NCBI RefSeq assembly: GCF_017676365.1
Contig: NZ_JADKMA010000014.1
Coordinates: 1 to 64,000 of the forward strand
Length of the DNA: 64,000 bases
Reading direction: 5' to 3'
From: Streptomyces oryzae
GTDB taxonomy: Bacteria > Actinomycetota > Actinomycetes > Streptomycetales > Streptomycetaceae
Shown here: piece after piece, positions 8,170-16,265 of the stretch
Position numbering within the stretch: the first letter of the stretch is position 1
How the letters are laid out: the number at the start of each line of letters is the position of its first letter
Made by a program: the position numbers and the translations under genes
Notes under the pieces: model-generated
Seen by the model: the letters and a program-made list of their open reading frames with translations, nothing else
The model's database searches: none
Told to the model about the DNA's origin: nothing

Positions 8170-8220
8170 GGCCCGGGTTACGCCCGGGGCGTGAGGCCCG
8201 GGTTACGCCTGGGGCGTGGA
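8155..8220. repeat. 25-bp tandem repeat, 2.6 copies, between convergent IclR and LysR genes
   Basis: Two identical 25-bp units run at 8155-8179 and 8180-8204, followed by a partial third unit with one change. Each unit contains ACGCCCGGGGCGT, a near-palindrome, and GGCCCGGG. The first unit includes the end of the IclR coding sequence and its stop. The GC stems suit a bidirectional terminator between the convergent genes. Confidence 0.7.
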
Positions 8221-8242
8221 CGCCCGGGGGTCGCGCTGTCCG

Positions 8243-9163
8243 TCACCGCCCCCGCTTCGGCAGCAGCTCCTCCGCGGTCGCGGTGATGGTCTCCAGGGCG
8301 CGCGTGAGGGTGGGTATCCCGCGGGCGCCGCGCCGAGTGACGGACATGATGCGACGGGCCGGGGCCGGTTCGCCGTGCAACGGGAGGCGCGCCACCGGCG
8401 CGTCCCCGCGCAGCTGGGCCAGCCGCGGTACGAGGATCACCCCGAAACCGTGGGCGACGAGCGCGGTACCGGTGTCCCACTCGTCCGCGTAATGGGCAAT
8501 GTGCGGGGTGAAGCCCGCGCTCATGCAGGCGGCCAGCACCAACTGGTGGTAGGTCGTGCCGGGGTTGCCGAGGATCCACGGCTCCCGCGCAGCGTCGGCC
8601 AGCGTCACCCGCTGCTGCCGGGTGAGGGGGTGGTCACACGGAACGACCAGATCCAGCGGGTCGTCCAGCAGCGGTTGCTGGTCGAAGCGGTTGTCGGTCA
8701 TGGGCGGTGAATCCGCGGTGACCACCAGCATCGCGAGATCGGCCTCATCGGAGAGCAGCAGGTCGAAGCAGCGGTCGGGTTCGGCTTCGATGATCCGGAC
8801 CGTCAGCTGCGGGTGGGCGTCGCGGAGTCCGGCCGCGGCGGGTGGCAAGAGCCGGCTGGCCGCGGTGGAGAACCCGCACAGCGTGAGCCTGCCGGTGGGC
8901 TCGGTTCCCACGGCCGCCAACTCGCCCCGGGCGAGCTCCCACTGCTCCTGTAGGCGCTCCGCGTGCTGCAGCAGTACGCGGGCCGCGTTCGTCAGCCGGA
9001 TGCCGCGGCCCTGCTGGACCACCAGTTCCGCGCCCACCTCGGCGGCCAGCTGGCGCAATTGGTAGGAGACGGCGGAGGGCGTGTAGTGCAGCACCCGCGC
9101 CGCGGCCGTCACGGTGCCGTGTTCGGCGACCATCTGCAGGATCCGGAGCCGAGGGTCGATCAT
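8243..9163 (-). CDS. LysR-family transcriptional regulator
   Basis: A 306-residue LysR protein with the N-terminal winged helix at about 1-60 (RILQMVAEHGTVTAAARVL, YTPSAVSYQLRQLAAEVG) and a periplasmic-binding-protein-like effector domain (about 90-290). The ATG at 9163 gives the classical LysR length. No ribosome-binding site precedes it, and a palindrome TGCAA-N5-TTGCA overlaps the start, so it may be made from a leaderless mRNA. It lies 84 nt after the reductase gene on the same strand, as the last gene of the demethylation operon, and is a likely regulator of it. Confidence 0.85.
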   Translation of the reverse strand: MIDPRLRILQMVAEHGTVTAAARVLHYTPSAVSYQLRQLAAEVGAELVVQQGRGIRLTNAARVLLQHAERLQEQWELARGELAAVGTEPTGRLTLCGFSTAASRLLPPAAAGLRDAHPQLTVRIIEAEPDRCFDLLLSDEADLAMLVVTADSPPMTDNRFDQQPLLDDPLDLVVPCDHPLTRQQRVTLADAAREPWILGNPGTTYHQLVLAACMSAGFTPHIAHYADEWDTGTALVAHGFGVILVPRLAQLRGDAPVARLPLHGEPAPARRIMSVTRRGARGIPTLTRALETITATAEELLPKRGR

Positions 9164-9177
9164 GCAATCAGCTTGCA
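9163..9177. promoter_or_regulatory. Palindrome overlapping the LysR start codon
   Basis: TGCAA (9163-9167) and TTGCA (9173-9177) form a perfect 5-bp inverted repeat with a 5-base spacer that touches the LysR start codon. The size and symmetry suit an autoregulatory LysR-type site. Confidence 0.4.
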
Positions 9178-9247
9178 CGGTCCGCTGCGGGATCGAGCTG
9201 AGCCGGCGTCGGCCTGGGGGTTGCCGCACTGGCGGCCACCTGCCTGC

Positions 9248-10354
9248 TCAGGCATCGATGACCAGATCTTCCAGGGGAGTTGAGCAGCACAGGAGGATCT
9301 TGTGCTGCGCGGCGTCCCGGGGGCTGATGCCGCCGTTGTGCCGCATGTCGACCGATCCCTTCTCCAGGGTGGTCACGCACGAGCCGCACATGCCCTGACC
9401 GCAGGCGGAAGGAAGGGTGATACCCGCGCGTGCCGCGGCCTCCAACACCGGTGTGCCGACGTCGCACTCGATAGTCGTCCCGCTGCGCGAGAGTTGCACC
9501 GCGAACTTCCCCGCCCCGCCCGAGTCCGCCGACGAGTCGGCCGAGGTAGGGGCGGGGTGCGGGGCCTCGAAGGTCTCCTGGTGGTGGCGGTCCTGCGGGT
9601 GCCCTGCCGTGCACAGCAGCCGACGAACGGCCTGCATATAGCCCGGCGGCCCGCAGCTGAACACTTCCCGGCGGCGCAGGTCGGGGGCAATCTGCCGCAG
9701 CAAGCCGAGGGTGAGACGGCCGCGGTAACCGCGCCACCGCTCCGTTTCCCCGTCGTCCTCGCAGATATGAGTGACCCGGAGACTCGGCGCGGTCGCCGCG
9801 ATCAGCTCCAGCTCCTGCCGGTAGGGGATGTCGTCGGGGGTGCGGGCGCTGTGAACGAAGACCACGTCCGCCGGGGACGCCAGGTCGTACAGGGTCCTGG
9901 TCATGGACATCAGGGGCGTGATCCCGCTGCCGCCGGAGAGGAAGAGGTAGCCGGGCGACGGGTGCCGGGTCAGCGAGAACCGGCCGAACGGACCTCGGGC
10001 GCGAACCGTCCGGCCCGGAGCCAGCCGGTCGTGCAGCCAGTTCGAGACCCGCCCCCCGGGGACGCGTTTCACGGTGATCGCGGCGACGTGCGGGCGGGTC
10101 GGCGGGGAGGAGAGGGTGTAGCAGCGGCTGAGCTGCCGGCCGTCGATCTCGAAGGTGAACACGAGGTGCTGGCCCGGCTCATGGCGGAAGAGAGCGGGCT
10201 CGGCCGGTTCGAAGACGAAGGTCTTCATAGCGCGGGTGACGCTGTGGACGCTCGTGCAGACCAGCGTGTGGTCCGTCGCACCGTCCTGTTCGCGGAGCGC
10301 GGTCAGCAGCCGCAGCGCTTCAGGGGCCACCGGAAGGGTGCGCACGCCGGTCAT
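9248..10354 (-). CDS. Ferredoxin-NAD(P)H reductase of the Rieske oxygenase (GbcB/CntB type)
   Basis: A 368-residue electron-transfer protein with FNR-type domains and a C-terminal plant-type ferredoxin. SRCYTLSSP marks flavin binding, GGSGITPLMSM and FSCGPPGYM mark NAD(P)H binding, and the [2Fe-2S] ligands are Cys318, Cys323, Cys326 and Cys356 or 357 (CGQGMCGSC and LLCCS). This is the layout of reductases serving glycine betaine, carnitine and stachydrine monooxygenases. The ATG at 10354 overlaps the oxygenase stop in an ATGA. A long upstream reading frame exists in the same frame but is only the shadow of the oxygenase gene. Confidence 0.88.
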   Translation of the reverse strand: MTGVRTLPVAPEALRLLTALREQDGATDHTLVCTSVHSVTRAMKTFVFEPAEPALFRHEPGQHLVFTFEIDGRQLSRCYTLSSPPTRPHVAAITVKRVPGGRVSNWLHDRLAPGRTVRARGPFGRFSLTRHPSPGYLFLSGGSGITPLMSMTRTLYDLASPADVVFVHSARTPDDIPYRQELELIAATAPSLRVTHICEDDGETERWRGYRGRLTLGLLRQIAPDLRRREVFSCGPPGYMQAVRRLLCTAGHPQDRHHQETFEAPHPAPTSADSSADSGGAGKFAVQLSRSGTTIECDVGTPVLEAAARAGITLPSACGQGMCGSCVTTLEKGSVDMRHNGGISPRDAAQHKILLCCSTPLEDLVIDA

Positions 10355-11619
10355 CGCTGCAGTTCCTCGCGCAGTCGGGCGATGTACCAGGCGCAGAACG
10401 CCTCGACCTGGTATTCCGTCGGCGCGTACGGACCCGGCTCGTACGCCGGACTGGAGACGCCCTGCTGGGCGCGGGCGACGAGCCGGGCGTCCTGCTCGTT
10501 CGTCGCCGTCCAGACCCTCAGCAGCGTGTCCGGGTCGTAGTCCACGCCCTCGGTGGCGTCCTGGTGCACGAGCCAGGTGGTGCGCAGCAATGTCTTGTCC
10601 GGGGCGAGAGGGAGGACCCCGAAGGTGATCGCGTGGTCCCCGAGGACGTGGAACCAGGAGTTGGGCTGCATGTGCAGAGCCAGATGTCCGAGCCGTGGCG
10701 TGGCCAGGTCGCCGAGCAGGCGGCAGCAAGCGGCTGCGCCGTCGGGGGTGAAGGACTCCCCGGCCAGGTCGAGGGCGTCGCGCTGGATGCGGAACCCGGT
10801 GGGGCGGATGTGCAGCTCCTCGATGAGCGCGTACGGCAGATCCAGCCTCTCGTACGTCTCGCGCATCTCCGCGTCGGCCCGCAGATAGCGTTCGTGCGCC
10901 GGACGCAGCTGTGCGGGCACGTTGTCCTCGGTGTAGCCGTAGGTGGGGAAGAACGTGCGCAGCAGCTCGGGGTGCCCGTCGCAGTGGTAGCACTCCCGGT
11001 TGTTCTCCATCACGAGTTTCCAGTTGCCGTCCTCGACCAGGTCGGTGCGGGCCGCCACCTTGGCCCGGCGCAGCTGGTGCGGACGCAGGTAGGGCTCGAT
11101 ACGGGCGGCGACCTCGGCGAAGTCGGCCGGGGGTTCCTCGGCGAGACAGACGAACACCAGGCCGCCGACGCTGCGGACGTGTACGGTCCTGAGGCCGAAG
11201 CAGCCGGGGTCAAAGTCCGCGGGCTGCGAGGGGGCGTGCAGGAGTGTGCCGTCCGTTCCGTACGTCCACTTGTGGTAGCCGCAGACCAGGTTGCCCGTCG
11301 AACCGCCTCCCGGGTCCAGGATGCGGGCGCCTCGGTGCCGGCAGACGTTGTGGAACGCCCGGAGGGTGTCGTCGTCGCGCAGGACGATGACCGAGTAAGG
11401 CCCGATCTCCACCGTGGTGCAGTCGCCCGGCTCGGGCAGCTCGGCGTCCACGGCGACGAAGAGCCATTGGCGGGCGAAGACCGCCTCGATGTCGACGTCG
11501 AAGAACTCCCGGTCGGTGTAGAAGGGGCCTTCCAGGCTGCGTCCGGTGGCCCGTCGCGCCACCGCGTCCCGTACCCGGGCTCGGGCCTGGGGCGGTATGG
11601 CGCTTCCCAGTGGTGTCAC
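10351..11619 (-). CDS. Rieske non-heme iron oxygenase, GbcA/CntA/Stc2-like N-demethylating
   Basis: A 422-residue oxygenase alpha subunit. The Rieske [2Fe-2S] ligands are Cys93-X-His95 (NVCRHRGA) and Cys113-X2-His116 (VCGYHKWTYG). The mononuclear iron site is in NWKLVMENNRECYHCDGHPEL, with His212 and His216. The bridging acid position is Glu205 rather than Asp; carnitine monooxygenase CntA and stachydrine demethylase Stc2 also use Glu here. This subgroup removes a methyl group from quaternary amines as formaldehyde. A GTG start at 11619 has a GAGAGGAG ribosome-binding site. The best guess is glycine betaine to dimethylglycine, because a dimethylglycine demethylase-like gene is upstream; carnitine or proline betaine remain possible substrates. 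Confidence 0.87.
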   Translation of the reverse strand: MTPLGSAIPPQARARVRDAVARRATGRSLEGPFYTDREFFDVDIEAVFARQWLFVAVDAELPEPGDCTTVEIGPYSVIVLRDDDTLRAFHNVCRHRGARILDPGGGSTGNLVCGYHKWTYGTDGTLLHAPSQPADFDPGCFGLRTVHVRSVGGLVFVCLAEEPPADFAEVAARIEPYLRPHQLRRAKVAARTDLVEDGNWKLVMENNRECYHCDGHPELLRTFFPTYGYTEDNVPAQLRPAHERYLRADAEMRETYERLDLPYALIEELHIRPTGFRIQRDALDLAGESFTPDGAAACCRLLGDLATPRLGHLALHMQPNSWFHVLGDHAITFGVLPLAPDKTLLRTTWLVHQDATEGVDYDPDTLLRVWTATNEQDARLVARAQQGVSSPAYEPGPYAPTEYQVEAFCAWYIARLREELQR

Positions 11620-11665
11620 GTTCGTCTCCTCTCGGGCTTGCTCGCGATCACATCGGCGGACACGG

Positions 11666-13726
11666 TCACATCGGCAAGCACAGCCGCAGCGCTTCGAGCA
11701 CCGCGGCGTGGATGTTGCGGCTGGTGACGGCGTCGCCGAGCCTGAACAGCTGGTAACGGCCCCGCGGGTTGCCGGCGTCCGGCTGTGGTTCCCCGGCCAG
11801 CAGCGCGCGGTGGTCCAGCCGGCCGAGGTTGCCGGACCCGGGCAGCAGTTCCCAGTAGAGATCGGCGTTGGGCAGCGTTCCGTGCTCGACCACGACGTGA
11901 TCCACGAGGCGTTCCGTCTCCTTGGCCGCGTACTCGCTGCGCAGAGTCGCGCTCAGTTGCCCGTCCTTCCTGCGGCGTACGGACAGCAGCCGGTGCGCCG
12001 GCGTGGTGCCGACCTCGTGCTCGGCGAAGATCTTCAGATAGGCGGGCGCGTTCATGCTGCCAACGTCGGGCGCGAGCGTGCGCTCCGGCGTCACGTACTC
12101 GATCACGACGCCGCCCCGGCCCGCGTTCTGACGGGCCAGCACCTCCACGGCGTCCAGGGCCGGGCAGCCACCGTTGTCGTCGTAGACCAGCACCCGTCCG
12201 CGTGGCCGCAGAGCCCCGCTGAGCACATCCCAGGTGTCGGCCACGAGGTCGGCGCCCTGCGCGAGAAAGGAGGGGTCGGGCAGTCCACCCGTGGCGACGA
12301 GGACGACGTCGGGGCGCTCCGCGAGCACGTCCTCCGCCTCGGCGAACACCCCGCACCGCAGATCGACACCGAGCACCTCGCACTCGTGGACACGCCAGTC
12401 GACGATGCCCAGGAGATCCCGTCTGCGGCTGTTCGAGGCGGCCATGCGGATCTGCCCGCCGGGCAGGTCCGCTGCCTCGTACAGCACGACGTCGTGTCCG
12501 CGTTCGCCCAGCACCCGGGCCGCTTCGAGCCCCGCGGGCCCGGCGCCGACGACCACGGCCTTCTTCCGCTCGGGCGCTCGCTCGACGGTGTGGGGCAGGC
12601 GCAGCTCTCGCCCTGTGGCGGCGTTGTGGATGCACTTGGTGTCACCGGAGTCGTAGATCGCGTCCAGGCAGTAACTGGCTCCGACACATGGCCGGATGCG
12701 GTCCTCGTCTCCGGCGGCGACTTTCGCCACGAGATGCGGATCGGCGATCTGGGCCCTGGTCATGCCAACCAGGTCGAGCATCCCTTCCCGTACGGCATGC
12801 CGCGCGGTCGCGACATCGGCGATGCGGCCGGCGTGCATCACTGGCACGTCCAGCCGGCGTCTGACCTCCGCCGTGAACTCCAGGAACGGTGCCGAGGGCG
12901 TACCCATGGACGGAATCGCCCGCGCCAGGGATGCGTCACTCTCGATCGATCCCTTGATGGTGCTGACGAAATCGATGCCGTCCTCGATATAGCACCGGGC
13001 TGCCACCAGCGCCTCGTCGAAGGTCAGTCCGTCCGGCCGGTCCTCGTCCATCATCATGCGGATACCGACCACGAATTCGGACCCGGCGGCGGACCGGATC
13101 GCGCGGATCACCCGGCGCGGAAAGGCCATACGGTTCGCGAGGGTGCCGCCGAATGCGTCGGTCCGGCGGTTTGTCGTCGGAGAGAGGAAGCTGTCGAAGA
13201 AGTGCCCGTAGGACTGGATCTCTATGCCGTCGAGACCGCCTTCCTCGCAGCGTGCGGCGGCGTCGGCGTAATCCCGCACGATGCGGTCCAGATCCCACGG
13301 CTCGGCCGCCTTGGGAAAGGCCCGGTGGGCGGGTTCCCGCAACGGGGAGGCCGACAGGACGGGCAGCCAGTCGCCCGCGTAGTTGCTGGTGCGCCGTCCC
13401 AGGTGGGTGATCTGGCACATGACCGCGGCCCCGGCAGCGTGCACATCGTCGGCCAGCCGGCGGAGCCAGGGCACCACGTCGTCGCGGTAGAGCAGCAGAT
13501 TACCGAAGGACGGCGGGCTGTCGGGTGACACGACCGCCGAACCGCCGATCATCGTCAGTCCGACCCCGCCGCGAGCCTTTTCCAGGTGGTACATCCGATA
13601 GCGGTCACGGGGCAGACCTTTTTCCCCGAAAGCCGGTTCGTGTGAGGTACTGACCACCCTGTTGCGCAGGGTGAGGCTCTTTATCGAAAAGGGCTGGAGC
13701 AAGGGATCCGTCACTCGGGCAGGCAT
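11666..13726 (-). CDS. FMN/FAD N-demethylase of the DgcA/StcD family (old yellow enzyme type)
   Basis: A 686-residue enzyme. A TIM-barrel FMN domain (1-370; STSHEPAFGEKGLPRDRY, CQITHLGRRTSNYAGDWLP, GLDGIEIQSYGHFFDSFLSP) is followed by Fe-S cysteines and a disulfide-reductase-like FAD/NAD domain (VVVGAGPAGLEAARVLG from about 391). It resembles dimethylglycine demethylase DgcA and N-methylproline demethylase StcD. The Fe-S segment has Cys347, Cys353 and Cys365, but the expected second cysteine is Ala350. The ATG at 13726 follows a GAGGAGC site. The Rieske gene begins 46 nt downstream. Probable reaction: dimethylglycine to sarcosine plus formaldehyde. A DgcB partner is not visible. Confidence 0.85.
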   Translation of the reverse strand: MPARVTDPLLQPFSIKSLTLRNRVVSTSHEPAFGEKGLPRDRYRMYHLEKARGGVGLTMIGGSAVVSPDSPPSFGNLLLYRDDVVPWLRRLADDVHAAGAAVMCQITHLGRRTSNYAGDWLPVLSASPLREPAHRAFPKAAEPWDLDRIVRDYADAAARCEEGGLDGIEIQSYGHFFDSFLSPTTNRRTDAFGGTLANRMAFPRRVIRAIRSAAGSEFVVGIRMMMDEDRPDGLTFDEALVAARCYIEDGIDFVSTIKGSIESDASLARAIPSMGTPSAPFLEFTAEVRRRLDVPVMHAGRIADVATARHAVREGMLDLVGMTRAQIADPHLVAKVAAGDEDRIRPCVGASYCLDAIYDSGDTKCIHNAATGRELRLPHTVERAPERKKAVVVGAGPAGLEAARVLGERGHDVVLYEAADLPGGQIRMAASNSRRRDLLGIVDWRVHECEVLGVDLRCGVFAEAEDVLAERPDVVLVATGGLPDPSFLAQGADLVADTWDVLSGALRPRGRVLVYDDNGGCPALDAVEVLARQNAGRGGVVIEYVTPERTLAPDVGSMNAPAYLKIFAEHEVGTTPAHRLLSVRRRKDGQLSATLRSEYAAKETERLVDHVVVEHGTLPNADLYWELLPGSGNLGRLDHRALLAGEPQPDAGNPRGRYQLFRLGDAVTSRNIHAAVLEALRLCLPM

Positions 13727-14033
13727 GGCGCTCCTCAGGATCCGTCGGGACAGGCAGAGGGGAATTCCGGCGCAACGGGGGGGAACACGAACTCACCCCG
13801 AGCGGTACACCCCAGCGTGGAGTCCCCCGGTCCCGCGCACAATCAAGCGAATTCGCAGGGAACCGTACGAACCGCCTGCACGATCGACAGGCGCCGCCCC
13901 ACTTCCCCGCACGGCCGCCGTCTGCTAGGGCTCGCCCGGCGGGGCCTGCCTGCCCGGCATGGCTGCCGCGCTTGGAGGGGGCAACGTGCGCGGCAACGCG
14001 CGGGTGCGGGCCGCCAGCAGTGGGGCCAAGGCG
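13727..14033. other. 307-bp interval upstream of the demethylase operon
   Basis: It must contain the promoter of the 13726-to-8243 operon, since the gene upstream is on the same strand but 307 bp away. I see no open frame with a ribosome-binding site, no convincing -35/-10 pair and no strong hairpin. Confidence 0.5.
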
Positions 14034-14951
14034 TCAGCAGGCTCCGGTCTCCCTCAGCACCGCCCTGATCACGTGCCGGGCGTTGCGCGCCATCGACGGG
14101 TTGGTTCCTCGGTGGTACGGCAGCGCGATCAGGGCCTGCGAGAGGGTGCGTGCCCGGCCGCGGGCCCACGTCGCGTCGTCCACGTCGAGTGCCCGGCGGA
14201 AGGCTTCTCTCGCCTCGGGCGGCAGCAGATTCCAGGCGGGGAACAGATCGCAGGCCGGATCGCCCGTTCCCAGGCACCCGAAGTCGATCACCGAGGTCAG
14301 CCTGCCGCCCTCCACCAGCAGATTGCCCGGCATCAGGTCGGCGTGCAGCCAGACCGGCGGCGCGTCCTGGCCCGGGGCCCGCAGTGCGTCCTCCCATACG
14401 GCGGTCGCGGCATCGCAGTCGACGTCTTCCTGCGGGACACCCCGCAGTTCCTCGATCGCGGCGCGCGTCTCGGCGTTGAGCGAGGCGAGGGGTCCGCCGC
14501 GGTGGGCCACCGGCGCCCCCGGCAGGGTGATGCTCCGCATCGCCGTCACGAACCCGGCGAGATCCCGGGCCAGCAGTACAGGTTCGCGCAACGCCCCCGC
14601 CTCGGGGTTCTCCCCCGGCAGCCACCGGTACACCGACCACGGCCACGGGTACCCCTCGGCGGGTGCCCCGGCCCCGAGCAGTTCGGGGACTGCGGTGGGC
14701 AGTTGAGGGGCGAGCCGGGGCAGCCACTCCTGCTCCCTCGAGACATCCTCGGCCCCGCCCTTCGCCAACGGCAGCCGTACGGTCATGTCGTCGCCCAGCC
14801 GGTATATGGCGTTGACCGTCCCGCCGGACGGAACCCGCCGCACCGCCAGTCCGACCCACTGCGGGAACTGCCCGGCGACCAGGCGCCGCACGAGACCGTC
14901 GCCGGTGCGGTGCCGGCCGGGGTGCGGCTGCTCTGTGCTCATGAGCGCCAT
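14034..14951 (-). CDS. Aminoglycoside phosphotransferase (APH) family kinase
   Basis: A 305-residue protein with the kinase-fold landmarks of small-molecule phosphotransferases: Brenner's motif HADLMPGN, the metal-binding VIDFG and the downstream DPACDL. In streptomycetes such genes are common outside resistance clusters, so the substrate is unknown and antibiotic resistance should not be assumed. ATG codons at 14951 and 14942 are both possible starts. Neighbouring genes give no functional clue. Confidence 0.8.
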   Translation of the reverse strand: MALMSTEQPHPGRHRTGDGLVRRLVAGQFPQWVGLAVRRVPSGGTVNAIYRLGDDMTVRLPLAKGGAEDVSREQEWLPRLAPQLPTAVPELLGAGAPAEGYPWPWSVYRWLPGENPEAGALREPVLLARDLAGFVTAMRSITLPGAPVAHRGGPLASLNAETRAAIEELRGVPQEDVDCDAATAVWEDALRAPGQDAPPVWLHADLMPGNLLVEGGRLTSVIDFGCLGTGDPACDLFPAWNLLPPEAREAFRRALDVDDATWARGRARTLSQALIALPYHRGTNPSMARNARHVIRAVLRETGAC

Positions 14952-15045
14952 CCGACCGCCGTACGCAGGGCAGCGTCAAACACTTTTGCGGCCCGCCGGT
15001 CGGCGGCCGTCCTGGTCGACCCGTGTGTGCGGGGCCCTCGGGGGA

Positions 15046-16101
15046 CTACATGACCAGGTAACCCCTCAAGTCGTCGAGGACCTTGTCGGCGGCGGTCACG
15101 CCGAGACCCAGATACCAGGTCTCGTCCTTCACGTCCTTCGCCTGCCCCTTCTTGACGGCCCGCAGGTTCTTCCACAGGGGGCTGTCCTGCGCCTTGGCCC
15201 GGTCGGTCGCCTTCGGGTCGCCGTAGGCGCCGGTGAAGATCCAGTCCGCGTCGGCCTCGTCTATCCGCTCGGAGCTGATTTCGGTTGCGAGGTCGTTGAC
15301 TTGCTGGTTCTTCGGCCGGGGCAGGCCCACGTCGTGGAGGATGGTGCCGATGAACGACGCCTTCGCGTACAGCCGGATCATGCCGGGCATGTAGCGGACC
15401 ATCGAGACGGTGGGCTTGTCGTCCCCGAGGTCGTCGCCGAGCTTCTCGGCCTTTTTCTCGTACGCGCCGAGCTCGGCCTTCGCCTGCTTCGTACGGTCGA
15501 GAGCCGCGGCGTTCAGCAGGAAGTTCTCCTTCCAGGTGAAGCCGGGCCTGATGGAGAAGACCGTCGGTGCGATGGCCGAGAGCTGTTTGTACTTGTCGGC
15601 GGCGCGGAGCTGGCTGCCGAGAATCAGATCGGGCTTGAGCTCGGCGATGGCCTCGAGGTTGAGATTGTTGATGGTGCCGACGCTCTTCGGGTGGCCCGCC
15701 TGCTTCTTGAGGTAGCTGGGGATGGCGTTGTCGCCCTCGGTGGGCGCGAGGCCGACCGGCTTGACCCCGAGGGAGACGGCGTTGTCGAACTCCCCGACGT
15801 CCAGCACGACCACGCGCCGGGGCGGCTTCTTGATCTGCGTCTTGCCCATGGCGTGGGTGATGGTGCGCGGGAACTGCCCCGGCTCGGCGTCCGTACCGAA
15901 CGCGGCTGTCTTCTTGGCCGCGCCGGCGAAGTCCTCTCCGCCCTGCGCCACCTTCTCCTTCGACTTGCCCTTGCCGCCGGACGAGCCGCCGGAGCCGTCG
16001 GACGCGCCGCAGGCGGACAGTGCGAGCGCGAGCGCGAGGGCGACAGGGAGGGCGACGGCTGCGGCAGTGCGCTGTCTGCGGCGGCCAGGGCGTATCGACA
16101 T
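15046..16101 (-). CDS. Iron-siderophore-binding lipoprotein of an ABC transporter
   Basis: A 351-residue FecB/FhuD-type binding protein. It has a twin-arginine-rich N-terminus, a hydrophobic stretch and a lipobox LSAC with Cys31 as the lipidated residue. A Gly/Ser/Lys linker follows, then the binding fold (RVVVLDVGEFDNAVSLGVKPVG, LNLEAIAELKPDLILG). No permease or ATPase gene lies beside it, so it must work with a transporter encoded elsewhere. An iron box 30 bp upstream of the start indicates repression by the iron regulator DmdR/IdeR when iron is sufficient. The siderophore is not deducible. Confidence 0.85.
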   Translation of the reverse strand: MSIRPGRRRQRTAAAVALPVALALALALSACGASDGSGGSSGGKGKSKEKVAQGGEDFAGAAKKTAAFGTDAEPGQFPRTITHAMGKTQIKKPPRRVVVLDVGEFDNAVSLGVKPVGLAPTEGDNAIPSYLKKQAGHPKSVGTINNLNLEAIAELKPDLILGSQLRAADKYKQLSAIAPTVFSIRPGFTWKENFLLNAAALDRTKQAKAELGAYEKKAEKLGDDLGDDKPTVSMVRYMPGMIRLYAKASFIGTILHDVGLPRPKNQQVNDLATEISSERIDEADADWIFTGAYGDPKATDRAKAQDSPLWKNLRAVKKGQAKDVKDETWYLGLGVTAADKVLDDLRGYLVM

Positions 16102-16130
16102 GCGGTGCTCCGGAACTCGGGGGCTACTAC

Positions 16131-16149
16131 TTAGGTGAACCTTACTTCG
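16131..16149. promoter_or_regulatory. Iron box (DmdR/IdeR-type operator)
   Basis: TTAGGTGAACCTTACTTCG has the core AGGT-GA-ACCT and close agreement in its first half with the actinobacterial iron-box consensus TTAGGTTAGGCTCACCTAA. It sits 30 bp upstream of the start of the siderophore-binding lipoprotein gene. Confidence 0.75.
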
Positions 16150-16265
16150 TCTCCCGGTCACTGCGGCACACGCGCTCTTCGCTGCCCCGGTCGTCACGAC
16201 CACCGCCGGCCTCAGGACCGGGCCAGTGGGCTGCTGAGCCGCTGCCCTCGTTAGGGTGCGGCCGT

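Noticed and set aside
8155..8220. CRISPR-like repeat
   Set aside because: Units are adjacent without spacers and are few; it is a simple tandem repeat. No cas gene occurs in the window.
14034..14951. Aminoglycoside resistance gene
   Set aside because: Only the general phosphotransferase motifs are seen; such genes are numerous in Streptomyces and mostly of unknown substrate.
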